Notes under the pieces: model-generated
The model's input: only the letters and a program-made list of their open reading frames with translations
Databases searched by the model: none
Told to the model about the DNA's origin: nothing
Assembly (NCBI RefSeq): GCF_003688555.1
Contig: NZ_REFR01000011.1
Coordinates: 682,001-746,000 of the forward strand
Reading direction: 5' to 3'
Source: Eilatimonas milleporae
Lineage (GTDB): Bacteria; Pseudomonadota; Alphaproteobacteria; Sphingomonadales; Kordiimonadaceae
Length of the DNA: 64,000 nt
In this document: positions 51,624 through 60,869 of the stretch, one piece after another
How positions within the stretch are numbered: the first letter of the stretch is position 1
How the letters are laid out: each line of letters begins with the position of its first letter
Translations under genes and position numbers: made by a program

Positions 51624-53807
51624 ATGATCCGCACAACACCGGCAAGACTGGCACTGGCCGGTCTGGCCTCTTTCACTCTGGCATTTTTCACTCTGGCATT
51701 GGCGGGCCCGTCTGACGGCATGGCCCAGGATGAACAGGGCACTGATACCGGCCCGGCCAAACTGTCATCGGCCGACCTGTTCGAACTGGAATATGCCGGC
51801 GATCCGCGTATTTCGCCGGATGGCAAGACCGTCGTCTATGTCCGGCGCAGCCAGGACATCATGGCCGACCGCACCCGGTCGAACCTGTGGGCGGTTGCGA
51901 GCGATGGCGGCGATCACAGGCCGCTTCTGTCCGGACGGCACAGCTATTCCAGCCCGCGCTGGTCGCCGGACGGATCGCGGATCGCCTATATCTCCAGCCA
52001 TGAGGGCAGCCCGCAGCTCTATGTGCGCTGGATGGACACGGGCCAGACGGCGCTGGTGACCAACCTGTCCGGGCGTCCGCGCTCCATCAGTTGGTCGCCC
52101 GACGGGCGCTGGATCGCCTTCATCAATTCGGTGCCGGCGGAAAAGACATCGCTGGCCAAGCCGCCGAAAAAGCCCAAGGGCGCCAAATGGGCCGACGGCG
52201 TCAAGGTGACAGACAGCGTGATCTACCGCTTCAACGGTCTTGGCTATCTGGACCCGGCCCATGCCCATGTCTTTGTCGTGCCGGCGGACGGCGGCACCCC
52301 GCGCCAGCTGACCGACGGCGCGTTCAATCATGGCGGCCGCTACAGTTTTTCCGGCGGCACTTTGAGCTGGACGGCGGATTCCGGTGCCGTTGTCTTCTCG
52401 GCCAACCGCAATGAAAACTGGGAATATGAAACCATCGAGGCCGATGTCTATGCCGCGCCGCTGGACGGCGGTGCGCTAAGGCGGATCACCAATGCCCCCG
52501 GCGCGGAAAACGGCGCGCGCATGTCGCCCGATGGCCGGCGCATCGCCTATATCGCCTCGGAAAACAATGACAAGGCATATCGCACCGCCCGGCTGGTGGT
52601 GGCGGACAGCGACGGCGGCAATCCGCGGGTGCTGACGGCGGACCTGGACCGGTCGGTCGGCGGCATCCGCTGGGCGGCGAACGGGCGCGGCCTCTATTTC
52701 ACCTATGACGACCGTGGCATGCGCCAGGTTGCCTACAGCGATCTGGGCGGCAAGCGCCGTATCATCGCCGGCGATGTGGGCGGTACCAGCCTGGGCCGGC
52801 CCTATGTGGGCGGCAGCTTTACCGTCGCCGATGACGGCACCGTCGCCTACAGCCGCACCCGCCCCGACCGTCCGGCCGATGTGGCGGTGACGGACGGGCG
52901 CCGGGCGCGCACCCTGACCGCCCTGAACGAGGATCTGCTGGCCCACCGGGCGCTCGGGCAGGTGAATGAAATCACCTATGCCTCCACCCTGGACGGGACC
53001 GAGATACAGGGCTGGTACGTCACCCCGCCGGATTTTGATCCCGCGAAGCAATATCCTCTGGTGCTGGAACTGCACGGCGGGCCGCATTCGGCCTACGGGC
53101 CACATTTCTCGGCCGAGATCCAGCGCTACGCCGCTGAAGGGTACGTGGTCTTTTACGACAATTACCGGGGCAGCACTTCCTACGGCGAGGATTTCGCCCT
53201 GCTGCTGCAATACAAATATTCCAGCCGCGACGACTTCACCGACCATATGTCGGGGATTGACGCGCTGATCGCGCGCGGCTTCGTCGACCCGGATCAGCTG
53301 TTCATCACCGGCGGGTCCGCCGGCGGCATCGCCTCGGCCTATGCCATCGGCCTGACGGACCGGTTCAAGGCGGCTGCGGTGGCCAAGCCGGTCATCAACT
53401 GGCTGTCGAAAACCCTGATGGGCGATATCTACATGTATCAGATCAAGCACCAGTTCCCCGGCATGCCATGGGAAGAGTTGGAGCATTACTGGCAGCGCTC
53501 GCCCCTGTCGCTGGTGGGCAATGTGACGACGCCGACCCTGCTGATCACGGGCGAGGCCGATTACCGTACCCCCATCGCCGAGACCGAGCAGTTCTATCAG
53601 GCGCTGAAACTGCGCAAGGTCGATACGGTGATGGTCCGCGTGCCCGGCGCCTCCCACGGCATCGCCGCGCGGCCCAGCCACCTGATCGCCAAGGTGGACA
53701 ATATTCTCGCCTGGTTCGACAGGTACAGAACCCCGGACGCCACTGAAAGCACCGGGGACAGCACCGGGGGGAGCACCACTGGCGAGAACACCGGGGGAGG
53801 GCGCTGA
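51624..53807 (+). CDS. S9-family prolyl oligopeptidase/dipeptidyl peptidase
   Basis: 727 residues with signal peptide. N-terminal beta-propeller with PDGxxIAY-type repeats (ISPDGKTVVYVRR, WSPDGSRIAYISS, MSPDGRRIAYIAS), then an alpha/beta hydrolase: nucleophile in GGSAGG near 565, aspartate in GEADYRTP near 646, histidine in GASHGI near 677. It removes dipeptides or acylated residues in the periplasm or outside. Two perfect 15-bp repeats (51671-51700) lengthen the signal peptide; a TGDSTGGSTTGENTGGG tail comes from 12-bp repeats (53745-53797). Confidence 0.92.
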   Translation: MIRTTPARLALAGLASFTLAFFTLALAGPSDGMAQDEQGTDTGPAKLSSADLFELEYAGDPRISPDGKTVVYVRRSQDIMADRTRSNLWAVASDGGDHRPLLSGRHSYSSPRWSPDGSRIAYISSHEGSPQLYVRWMDTGQTALVTNLSGRPRSISWSPDGRWIAFINSVPAEKTSLAKPPKKPKGAKWADGVKVTDSVIYRFNGLGYLDPAHAHVFVVPADGGTPRQLTDGAFNHGGRYSFSGGTLSWTADSGAVVFSANRNENWEYETIEADVYAAPLDGGALRRITNAPGAENGARMSPDGRRIAYIASENNDKAYRTARLVVADSDGGNPRVLTADLDRSVGGIRWAANGRGLYFTYDDRGMRQVAYSDLGGKRRIIAGDVGGTSLGRPYVGGSFTVADDGTVAYSRTRPDRPADVAVTDGRRARTLTALNEDLLAHRALGQVNEITYASTLDGTEIQGWYVTPPDFDPAKQYPLVLELHGGPHSAYGPHFSAEIQRYAAEGYVVFYDNYRGSTSYGEDFALLLQYKYSSRDDFTDHMSGIDALIARGFVDPDQLFITGGSAGGIASAYAIGLTDRFKAAAVAKPVINWLSKTLMGDIYMYQIKHQFPGMPWEELEHYWQRSPLSLVGNVTTPTLLITGEADYRTPIAETEQFYQALKLRKVDTVMVRVPGASHGIAARPSHLIAKVDNILAWFDRYRTPDATESTGDSTGGSTTGENTGGGR

Positions 53808-53858
53808 GGACAGCGTTGGTTGCAGCCTCGTACAGGCCGCACCGGGGAAAGTGAAAAA

Positions 53859-53896
53859 GCGAACCGGCCCTTGGCATTCCCCAAGGGCCGGTTCGC
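53859..53896. terminator. Bidirectional terminator between S9 gene and tetR
   Basis: A 16-bp perfect stem (53859-53874 with 53881-53896) with a 6-nt loop. The A-run before it gives a T-run on the minus strand, so it is strongest for the tetR transcript. Confidence 0.85.
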
Positions 53897-53930
53897 ATTT
53901 GAAGCCAGTGGTCAGTGCCTGGAAAAGCGG

Positions 53931-54578
53931 TCAACCGTCCCGCAGGACAGCGATCACACCGGCGGATACATAGGTCACATAGGGTTCGACCAGCGCCTCG
54001 AAATCCGCTGATCGAAACCGTCCGTCTGACAAACGGTCAAGCCGTGCGTTATCGCTCATAAGATAAAGGGTGTTGGCAAGCACCATTTGAAACGCCACCT
54101 GGCATTGGAAGTCGCTGGCATCCGGCGACAGGACCTTGAAGTTTTTGATGATTTCGCTTGCCACCCGGTCATATTCCACAAGCAGGCCGGATTGTGACCA
54201 GTATTGCTGAGCGGCAATCTGGGCTATGAGGCGGCAATAATTCCGCCATCCGGGGTCCGGACCCAGGCAAAATTCCACCATGGGCTCCACAAAGGCCCTG
54301 ACCATCGCGGTGATGCCGGCTTCCAGGTCCCGTGGGTCCGGGTCCAAGGCCTGCAGGCGCTCCATGCGCGCTTTGCTCAGGGGCTCGATACGGCGCATGA
54401 TCACTTCCGAAAACAGGTTTTCCTTGCTTTCAAAATGGTAGTTGACCGCTGCAAGCCGCATGTTCAGATGCGCGGTGATATCCCGCACGGATACGCCGAA
54501 GTAACCGCGTTCGGCAAACAGGTCTTCCGCGGCATCCAGTATGCGCTGTCTTTTTGCCTCTGTGGATTCGCGGGGCAT
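53931..54578 (-). CDS. TetR-family regulator of the catabolic operon
   Basis: 215 residues. N-terminal HTH: RILDAAEDLFAERGYFGVSV, RDITAHLNMRLAAVNYHFESKENLF (about 12-56, given as two pieces). The C-terminal domain resembles ligand-binding TetR proteins with a long helical bundle. Divergent from receptor 4 and the GST-BASS-FAH-MBL operon; two 20-bp direct repeats between them (54643-54697) are likely operators. Ligand is probably the operon substrate. Confidence 0.88.
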   Translation of the reverse strand: MPRESTEAKRQRILDAAEDLFAERGYFGVSVRDITAHLNMRLAAVNYHFESKENLFSEVIMRRIEPLSKARMERLQALDPDPRDLEAGITAMVRAFVEPMVEFCLGPDPGWRNYCRLIAQIAAQQYWSQSGLLVEYDRVASEIIKNFKVLSPDASDFQCQVAFQMVLANTLYLMSDNARLDRLSDGRFRSADFEALVEPYVTYVSAGVIAVLRDG

Positions 54579-54642
54579 CGGTCCTGGTCCTTTTGTCCTA
54601 ACAACCTGTCATAGCAGGCTTTCCCGAATTGGCAATATGAGT

Positions 54643-54697
54643 GGAACGATCGTATCGAATTCTCTTGATTTAATTTTGGAACAATCGTATCAAATTC
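54643..54697. promoter_or_regulatory. Paired operator repeats between tetR and receptor 4
   Basis: GGAACGATCGTATCGAATTC (54643-54662) and GGAACAATCGTATCAAATTC (54678-54697) match at 18 of 20 bases, 35 bp apart from start to start. They lie 65-120 bp from both divergent starts. Confidence 0.75.
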
Positions 54698-54768
54698 GCC
54701 GTGCAGCCTGTGGGAGGGACTGCCGGCCCGGCGACAGCCGGTGACCGCTTTGTGTGGGGGAGGGATAT

Positions 54769-57036
54769 ATGCCGCTCAAATCTAAACTTGCGGGCAGTGC
54801 GGGCCTTTTGTTTTTTGCCGCCGGTGCCCAGGCCGCCAGTCAGGCGAATGACCCGGCTGGCGATGACTTCCAGATTGACGAGATTATCATCACGGCGCAA
54901 AAGAGGGCGCAAAGCCAGCAGGATGTCCCGATCGCCGTCACGGCCTTTTCAAACAATTTCATTGTGGAAAACAATGTACGGACCCTTGAGGACCTGGCAG
55001 CGGTCGCGCCGGGTTTCGTCACCACCAACACGGTGGGCTATGGTGCCGCACCGCTGACAATCCGCGGTATCGGCGGCGCCAATGGCGGCGGCAACTTCTT
55101 TGCCGACGAGCCGGTCGCGGTGTATGTTGACGACGCCTATATCGGCCGTCTCAGCGCATCGACCGCGGACTTGCTGGACCTTGAGGCCATTGAGGTTCTG
55201 CGTGGTCCGCAAGGGACGCTTTACGGCCGCAACTCGACCGCCGGCGCTGTTCTGGTGCGCACCAAACGGCCAACGGACACAGTGGAAGGCTATGTCCAGG
55301 CCTCATACGCCAGTTTTGATGAATTCAGGGCCCAGGGGGCTGTCTCCGGCCCTCTGATCGAAGACAGAGTGCTCGCCCGTCTGGCGGTCGGATATTCCGA
55401 TCGTCCCGGATGGGGCACCAATACGGTCGACGGCAGTGATATTGGCGGGTCCGAGGATCTCACCGTCCGTGGCAGTATCCGCCTGACACCGGACGAAAAC
55501 CTGACGCTTGATCTGATCGGCGATTATTCCGACCGCGAGGCGAACCCCGCCACGCTGGCCGTCGCGGACATCAGCGATCCTTCAGCCATATCCCCATTCC
55601 GCAAACGGCCCGACTTTGACCAGGTCTTGGATGACCGCGAATTTGCGATCAATGATCCCACTTTCCTCAATTCCGAAACCTGGGGCGTCACCCTTCTGGC
55701 CGACTGGGATCTGGGCGGCGTCACCCTCAACAGTGTGACCTCCTTCCGGTCTTACGAATTTGACGGTGCGCAGGATTCGGACAGTACGGCCCTGCGGCTT
55801 CTCAACAATGACGGCACCACCGACAACGAGCAGTTCAGTCAGGAAATCCGCCTCTCATCGAACGGCGACGGGCCCTTCAGCTGGGTTGTCGGCGGCTTCT
55901 ATTTTTCCGAAGACAATCAGTTCGGCTTCAATATCCGCAATTTCGGTGCCCTGTTCGGGCTGGGCACCTTCGCGCAATTCGAGGCCGCGCAGGATCTGGA
56001 AAGTTACGCCCTGTTCGCCGATATGACCTATGCCTTTTCCGACACGGTCTCCCTGACGGTCGGCGGTCGCTATTCGGACGAAACCAAGGACTTCAACAAC
56101 TCGCTGCTGGTCACCATTCTGAACGGCGGTACCCTGCCGCCATTCTCCCCGGTCCTGCCGGGGGTCACTCTGCCGCCGGGAACCGTCTTCACGCCGTTCA
56201 CCGCTTTCGCGGACGAAGGCAATTTTGACGACTTCTCGCCGCGCGTGGTCCTCAATATTACCCCGAACGATGATATACTGCTTTACGCCAGCTATTCACA
56301 GGGGTTCACCAGCGGGGGCTTCAATGTCTTCGGCCTGGCGCCCGAGTTCGACAGCCAGGAACTGGATGCCTTCGAGGTTGGTTTGAAATCCGACCTTCTG
56401 GACAGGAGGGTCCGGCTGAATGTCAGTGCCTATTATAATGATTTCACCAATCTGCAACTCAGGCTTCCGGTGCCCACCGGCGGGGTTGATATTGCCAACG
56501 CGGCGTCGGCGGAAATCTACGGATTGGAACTGGAGACCATCATCGTTCCGGCGGACGGCTGGCAGATCAGCGGTAATCTTGCGCTGATGGAGGCGACGTT
56601 CGAAGGCGGGCAGGTTCCAGCCGTGCCCGGCGGGGTCAATTTCCCCTTCGGTGCGCCCATTCCGCTCGTTCCGGTCAGTATTGACGGCAATAGCCTGTCC
56701 CGTGCGCCGGACCTTCAGGGCAATATCGCGGTGGACTACACACATGCCTTCGGCAATGGCGACACCCTGGCCGCGCGCGCCATGCTGCGCTATCAGGATG
56801 AAGTCTTTTTCCTCGAAACCAACCAGGATGCGGACACCTTCAAAAGCGAAGAGCTGGTGGAAGTGGATATCCGCCTCAGCTACAGCCTCACGGATATGGG
56901 GATGGATATCGCGGTCTTCGGGCAGAACATCTTTGACAATCGCACACTGACACAGGTCACGGCGCTTGGGGCGCTTCCAAACGGCGTCGTGAACGATCCG
57001 GCCCGCTGGGGTGTGCAACTGACCAAATCCTTCTGA
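54769..57036 (+). CDS. TonB-dependent receptor 4 (catabolic operon)
   Basis: 755 residues from ATG 54769, preceded by GGGGGAGGG. Signal GLLFFAAGAQAAS. TonB box DEIIITAQKRAQSQQDVP near 45, plug LAAVAPGFVTTNTVGYGAAP and IEVLRGPQGTLYGRNSTAGAV near 150, barrel ends in KSF. The IIITAQKR plug style is that of the large receptor group used by sphingomonad-like bacteria for aromatic or terpenoid substrates. First gene of a tight operon with catabolic enzymes, so it probably imports their substrate. Confidence 0.93.
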   Translation: MPLKSKLAGSAGLLFFAAGAQAASQANDPAGDDFQIDEIIITAQKRAQSQQDVPIAVTAFSNNFIVENNVRTLEDLAAVAPGFVTTNTVGYGAAPLTIRGIGGANGGGNFFADEPVAVYVDDAYIGRLSASTADLLDLEAIEVLRGPQGTLYGRNSTAGAVLVRTKRPTDTVEGYVQASYASFDEFRAQGAVSGPLIEDRVLARLAVGYSDRPGWGTNTVDGSDIGGSEDLTVRGSIRLTPDENLTLDLIGDYSDREANPATLAVADISDPSAISPFRKRPDFDQVLDDREFAINDPTFLNSETWGVTLLADWDLGGVTLNSVTSFRSYEFDGAQDSDSTALRLLNNDGTTDNEQFSQEIRLSSNGDGPFSWVVGGFYFSEDNQFGFNIRNFGALFGLGTFAQFEAAQDLESYALFADMTYAFSDTVSLTVGGRYSDETKDFNNSLLVTILNGGTLPPFSPVLPGVTLPPGTVFTPFTAFADEGNFDDFSPRVVLNITPNDDILLYASYSQGFTSGGFNVFGLAPEFDSQELDAFEVGLKSDLLDRRVRLNVSAYYNDFTNLQLRLPVPTGGVDIANAASAEIYGLELETIIVPADGWQISGNLALMEATFEGGQVPAVPGGVNFPFGAPIPLVPVSIDGNSLSRAPDLQGNIAVDYTHAFGNGDTLAARAMLRYQDEVFFLETNQDADTFKSEELVEVDIRLSYSLTDMGMDIAVFGQNIFDNRTLTQVTALGALPNGVVNDPARWGVQLTKSF

Positions 57037-57046
57037 GGTCGATCCC

Positions 57047-57811
57047 ATGACACTTGAGCTGTATCACGCGCATATCTCGACCTGTTCGCAGAAGGTGCGG
57101 CTGTGCCTTGCGGAAAAAGGGCTGGATTTCGTCAGTCATCCCATTGATTTCGCGACCCGGCAGCATCTGAGCGACGACTATCTCGCCCTCAATCCGAACG
57201 GTGTGGTGCCGACACTGGTGGACGGCGGCGCCCCGGTGATCGATTCCTCGGTCATTTGCGAATATCTGGACGAGGCCTACCCGGACGAGGGCGCGCGCCT
57301 TCTGCCGGCCGACCCTCTGGGACGTGCCCGGGTCCGGGCCTGGCTGCGCTATATCGAAGAGGTACCGACCAGCGCCATCCGCATGCCCTCTTTCAACAGT
57401 CTGTTCAAAGGGTTCCTGATCGGGATCGGGCAAGAGGGACGGGAAGCCTATATCGCCCGGACCCCGCTCAGAAAAGATCTGTACCGTAAATTCGGCGACA
57501 GCGGTTTTTCGGATGAGGACGTCGAAAGCGCCAGGGCGCGCCTGCGCGCCTGCCTGGAACGTATGCAGACATCCCTGTCCGGAAACGCCTGGCTGGCCGG
57601 GGATACCCTGACGCTCGCGGATATCTGCGTCCTGCCTACGCTGGTACGGATGGAGGACATCGGCATGGCCAATATGTGGGAGGATCTCGGGGCCGTGGCG
57701 GACTGGTACGCCCGGATAACGGCGCGCCCGTCCTTTGGCACAGCCTATTATGACGGTGCCCGTGTGGCGGTCGGCGGCAACACACTGAAGCCACAGCCGC
57801 GGGAGGCCTGA
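57047..57811 (+). CDS. Glutathione S-transferase family protein
   Basis: 254 residues. N-terminal thioredoxin fold: MTLELYHAHISTCSQKVRLC with a Ser/Cys catalytic position, LNPNGVVPTLVDGG and the ESSV-like DSSVICEYLDE. C-terminal helical domain with LAGDTLTLADICVLP. A glutathione-dependent isomerase, lyase or dehalogenase role in ring-product metabolism is possible. It starts 11 bp after receptor 4 and its stop abuts the transporter start. Confidence 0.87.
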   Translation: MTLELYHAHISTCSQKVRLCLAEKGLDFVSHPIDFATRQHLSDDYLALNPNGVVPTLVDGGAPVIDSSVICEYLDEAYPDEGARLLPADPLGRARVRAWLRYIEEVPTSAIRMPSFNSLFKGFLIGIGQEGREAYIARTPLRKDLYRKFGDSGFSDEDVESARARLRACLERMQTSLSGNAWLAGDTLTLADICVLPTLVRMEDIGMANMWEDLGAVADWYARITARPSFGTAYYDGARVAVGGNTLKPQPREA

Positions 57812-58744
57812 GTGACCGGAACCAGCACCATCCTGGATGCCAGCATAGCCGGGATCAACCTGTCCCTCATCGGCGCCGTCGCTTTGATCCTGATCATGGT
57901 CACCATGGGGCTGACGCTGCGGGTCAGGGACTTTCGTCTGTTGCTGACGGCCAAGCGGGCCGTGGCGGCCGGTCTTTTGTCGCAGCTCGTCCTGCTGCCG
58001 GCCGTTGCCTTTCTTCTCGTGGTCCTGTTTGAACCGTCTATGCCCGTAGCCATCGGTCTTATCCTTTTGGCCTGCTGTCCCGGCGGCGCCACCTCCAATT
58101 TTTTTACCCATCTGGCGGGCGGCGATGTTGCACTGTCGGTGACGCTGACCACTGTCTCGGGTGTGGTCGTCATCTTTACCTTGCCGTTTTTGGTGAATTT
58201 GGGACTTGTCTGGTTCGCGGACGGGCCGCAACCCCTGCAGCTGCCCGTTGTCGCGACGATGCTGCGGATTTTTGTGATGATCCTGCTGCCCGTCATGGTC
58301 GGCATGGCGATCCGCGGACTTGCGCCCAAAGCCGCGCAAAGGATTGAGCCCCTGGCCACGAAACTGTGTTTCGCGACCATCCTGTTCACCATGGCCGTGC
58401 TGCTGCATCATGTTTGGGCGGAGCTGGAGGATATCGTGCGCCAGACGTGGCGGATTACGCTGGCGCTCAACGGTTTGATGATGGTGATCGGCTTCATGGT
58501 CGCCAGGGCACTGCGTTCCGGTGAAGCCCGCAGTCGCTGCATCGCGGTGGAGACCGGCGTGCAGAATTATCTTTTGTCCGTTGTGCTCGCACTGTCGCTT
58601 TTGGGACGGCCGGACTTTGTCATGGTGCCCGTCATGTATCTTTTCACCATGTATGTGACCGTCTTTACCTTCATCGCCTATTGCCGTCTGGTCCGCGACA
58701 GGGTGTCCGCGCCACTGTCCCCCACATCAGGAGAAACCTTATGA
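57812..58744 (+). CDS. BASS-family organic-acid/sodium symporter
   Basis: 310 residues, GTG start directly after the GST stop. About nine to ten helices; LILIMVTMGLTLRVRDFRLL near 28-47, LLACCPGGATSNFFTHLAGG near 88-107 and ETGVQNYLLSVVLALSLLG near 248-266 are bile-acid:sodium symporter motifs. It would move an organic anion, probably the operon substrate or product, across the inner membrane. Overlaps the next gene by 4 bp. Confidence 0.88.
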   Translation: MTGTSTILDASIAGINLSLIGAVALILIMVTMGLTLRVRDFRLLLTAKRAVAAGLLSQLVLLPAVAFLLVVLFEPSMPVAIGLILLACCPGGATSNFFTHLAGGDVALSVTLTTVSGVVVIFTLPFLVNLGLVWFADGPQPLQLPVVATMLRIFVMILLPVMVGMAIRGLAPKAAQRIEPLATKLCFATILFTMAVLLHHVWAELEDIVRQTWRITLALNGLMMVIGFMVARALRSGEARSRCIAVETGVQNYLLSVVLALSLLGRPDFVMVPVMYLFTMYVTVFTFIAYCRLVRDRVSAPLSPTSGETL

Positions 58745-59706
58745 AGTTTGCGACCTTCGAAGACGGTGCGCGGATCCCGAAACTCGGGCTGGTGCATTCC
58801 GGCCAGCGGCTTCAGGATCTGACAGGGGACGGACGCGACCCGGATTTCTCAAGCCTTCAGGCTCTCATCGAAGCGGGGCAGCGCGGGCTGGACAAGGCGC
58901 ATGACGCCGCGCAAAAGCCGGGCGACCTGATGAATGTCGCCGATGTCCGCCTGCTTGCCCCCTTGCCGCGTCCCCAGCAGATCCGCGATTTCATGTGCTT
59001 TGAAACCCATGTGCGCCAATCCATCCGCAGCATTGTCCGGTTGCGGGCCATGGCGGCGGGCGAAGACCCCGAACGGGCGCTGGAGACCGCTGAGGCCGCC
59101 GGACAGCTTGAAGTGCCTGCCATCTGGTATGAACGCCCCGTCTATTACAAGGCCAACCGCTTTGCTGTCGGTCATCCGGGCGACACGGTCACATGGCCGG
59201 TTTATTCGCGGCTGATGGATTATGAATGCGAACTGGCCTGCATCATCGGGCAGGGTGGGCGCGACATTCGCAAAGACGACGCCCGGGACCACATATTCGG
59301 CTATACCATTTTCAATGACCTGTCCGCCCGGGACGCCCAAAGCGCCGAAATGGGTGGGCAGCTGGGACCCGCCAAGGGCAAGGATTTCGACAAAGCCAAT
59401 ATCTTCGGCCCCTGGGTGGTGACGGCGGATGAATTTGATCCGGCACAGGGTCATGCCATGCGGGTCTTTGTGAACGGCGCGCAGCGTTCCGAGGGCAATT
59501 CAAAGGATATGCATTGGGGTTTCGCCGATCTGATCGCCTATGTCAGCCAGTCGGAAAGCCTGCACCCCGGCGAAATTCTGGGCTCGGGGACAGTGGGCAA
59601 TGGATGCGGTCTCGAGCTGATGCGGTTTCTGGAAAATGGTGATGAAATTACGCTTGAGATCGACGGCATCGGGCGACTGACCAATCGGGTTGAGATGGCG
59701 GTATGA
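58741..59706 (+). CDS. Fumarylacetoacetate-hydrolase-family protein
   Basis: 321 residues from ATG 58741, which overlaps the transporter stop by 4 bp. FAH-fold motifs: a metal-ligand pair in LMDYECELACIIGQGGRDI near 160, FGYTIFNDLSARDAQ near 187, GPWVVTADEFDP near 222, and GSGTVGNGCGLELMRFL near 285. FAH enzymes hydrolyse or decarboxylate acylpyruvates from aromatic ring cleavage. The exact substrate is unknown; partner GST and hydrolase suggest a cleaved ring. Confidence 0.88.
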   Translation: MKFATFEDGARIPKLGLVHSGQRLQDLTGDGRDPDFSSLQALIEAGQRGLDKAHDAAQKPGDLMNVADVRLLAPLPRPQQIRDFMCFETHVRQSIRSIVRLRAMAAGEDPERALETAEAAGQLEVPAIWYERPVYYKANRFAVGHPGDTVTWPVYSRLMDYECELACIIGQGGRDIRKDDARDHIFGYTIFNDLSARDAQSAEMGGQLGPAKGKDFDKANIFGPWVVTADEFDPAQGHAMRVFVNGAQRSEGNSKDMHWGFADLIAYVSQSESLHPGEILGSGTVGNGCGLELMRFLENGDEITLEIDGIGRLTNRVEMAV

Positions 59707-60674
59707 GCGGCAAGACCCCCTGGACATTTCAAAAGGGCCTGCATCAAACCGGAAACGGAACCTATGCCTACCTGCAGCCCGATGGTGGCTGGGGCTGGTC
59801 CAATGCCGGGCTCATTGTCGATAGCGGTCAGTCGCTTTTGGTCGATACCCTGTTTGACGCTTCCCTGACCCGCGACATGCTGACCACGATGCAGGACGCC
59901 GCCGGTGTCAGGGCGGAAGACATCGGCGTCGTGGTCAACACACACGCGAACGGAGACCATACCCACGGCAATGGTTTGTGCTGCAATGCCGAAATCATCG
60001 CATCGGAAAGCAGCAAGGCCGAAATGGCGGAATTCCCGCCGGAGATGTTGGCGGAGCTGATGGAAGCCGCCCCCGCCATGGGGCTTCTGGGCACGTATCT
60101 GCTGGATATCTTCGGCCAGTTCAATTTTCGCGATGTCGCTGAAAAATTGCCCACCAAGACCTTTTGCGGACGCCATGATCTGATGGTGGGCAACAAGACC
60201 GTCGAGTTGCACGAGGTCGGACCCGCCCATACAGCGGGTGACGTGATCGCCCATGTGCCGGGCGAACGCACGGTCTATACCGGGGATATTCTGTTCATCG
60301 ACGGCACCCCGATCATGTGGGCGGGGCCGGTGTCAAACTGGATCAAGGCCTGTGACAAGATTATCGCCCTCGATCCGGAGGTGATCGTGCCCGGTCACGG
60401 TCCCATCACCGACCTTGCCGGCGTGCGCCGCGTGCAGGATTATCTGCGCTATATCGCGGCGGAAGCCCGCAAGCGATACGACGCGGGTCTCGGTGTGCGC
60501 GACGCCGCGCATGATATCGCGCTCTCCGACTTCGACAGTTGGCTGGACGCCGAGCGCATCGCGGTCAATGTCTCAACCCTGTACCGGGAATTCGCGGGTG
60601 AGGAGAACAACGACCTGGATGTTCCCGCCCTCTTTGGCCTGATGGCTGAAATCAGACAATCCCGCCGTTCATAA
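59703..60674 (+). CDS. Metallo-beta-lactamase-fold hydrolase
   Basis: 323 residues. Zinc motif THANGDHTHGN (HxxxDH form) near residue 80, a third histidine in GPAHTAGDVIAHVPGERTVYTGDILF near 180-205, and PGHGPITD near 232. N-terminal part is a typical MBL strand set. Probably a lactone or thioester hydrolase of the same pathway; it overlaps the FAH gene by 4 bp and is the last gene of the operon. Confidence 0.87.
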   Translation: MSGKTPWTFQKGLHQTGNGTYAYLQPDGGWGWSNAGLIVDSGQSLLVDTLFDASLTRDMLTTMQDAAGVRAEDIGVVVNTHANGDHTHGNGLCCNAEIIASESSKAEMAEFPPEMLAELMEAAPAMGLLGTYLLDIFGQFNFRDVAEKLPTKTFCGRHDLMVGNKTVELHEVGPAHTAGDVIAHVPGERTVYTGDILFIDGTPIMWAGPVSNWIKACDKIIALDPEVIVPGHGPITDLAGVRRVQDYLRYIAAEARKRYDAGLGVRDAAHDIALSDFDSWLDAERIAVNVSTLYREFAGEENNDLDVPALFGLMAEIRQSRRS

Positions 60675-60791
60675 TCTGCCTGATCGCGCAAAGGACCGGC
60701 CACCGGGTCGTTAACAGCCGAAGCCCTCGCCTTGAGTGCCGCAGTGCGCTCGAAACACATTGTTCCCGCCTTGGTCCGTCTCCGGTGGCAT

Positions 60792-60815
60792 ATTCGACCA
60801 AGGTGGCGTTGCGGT
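60792..60815 (+). promoter_or_regulatory. Box shared with the DUF4212 promoter (copy A)
   Basis: Core ATTCGACCAAGGTGG followed by GCGGT nearby. It matches 63688-63711 at 18 of 24 positions without gaps and lies 54 bp upstream of the cNMP/CBS/DUF294 gene. Confidence 0.6.
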
Positions 60816-60869
60816 CCCGGCCCGCCCGTGCTTTGCTGACATGTCAGCAAAGCCGAGGGAGACGCCGGA

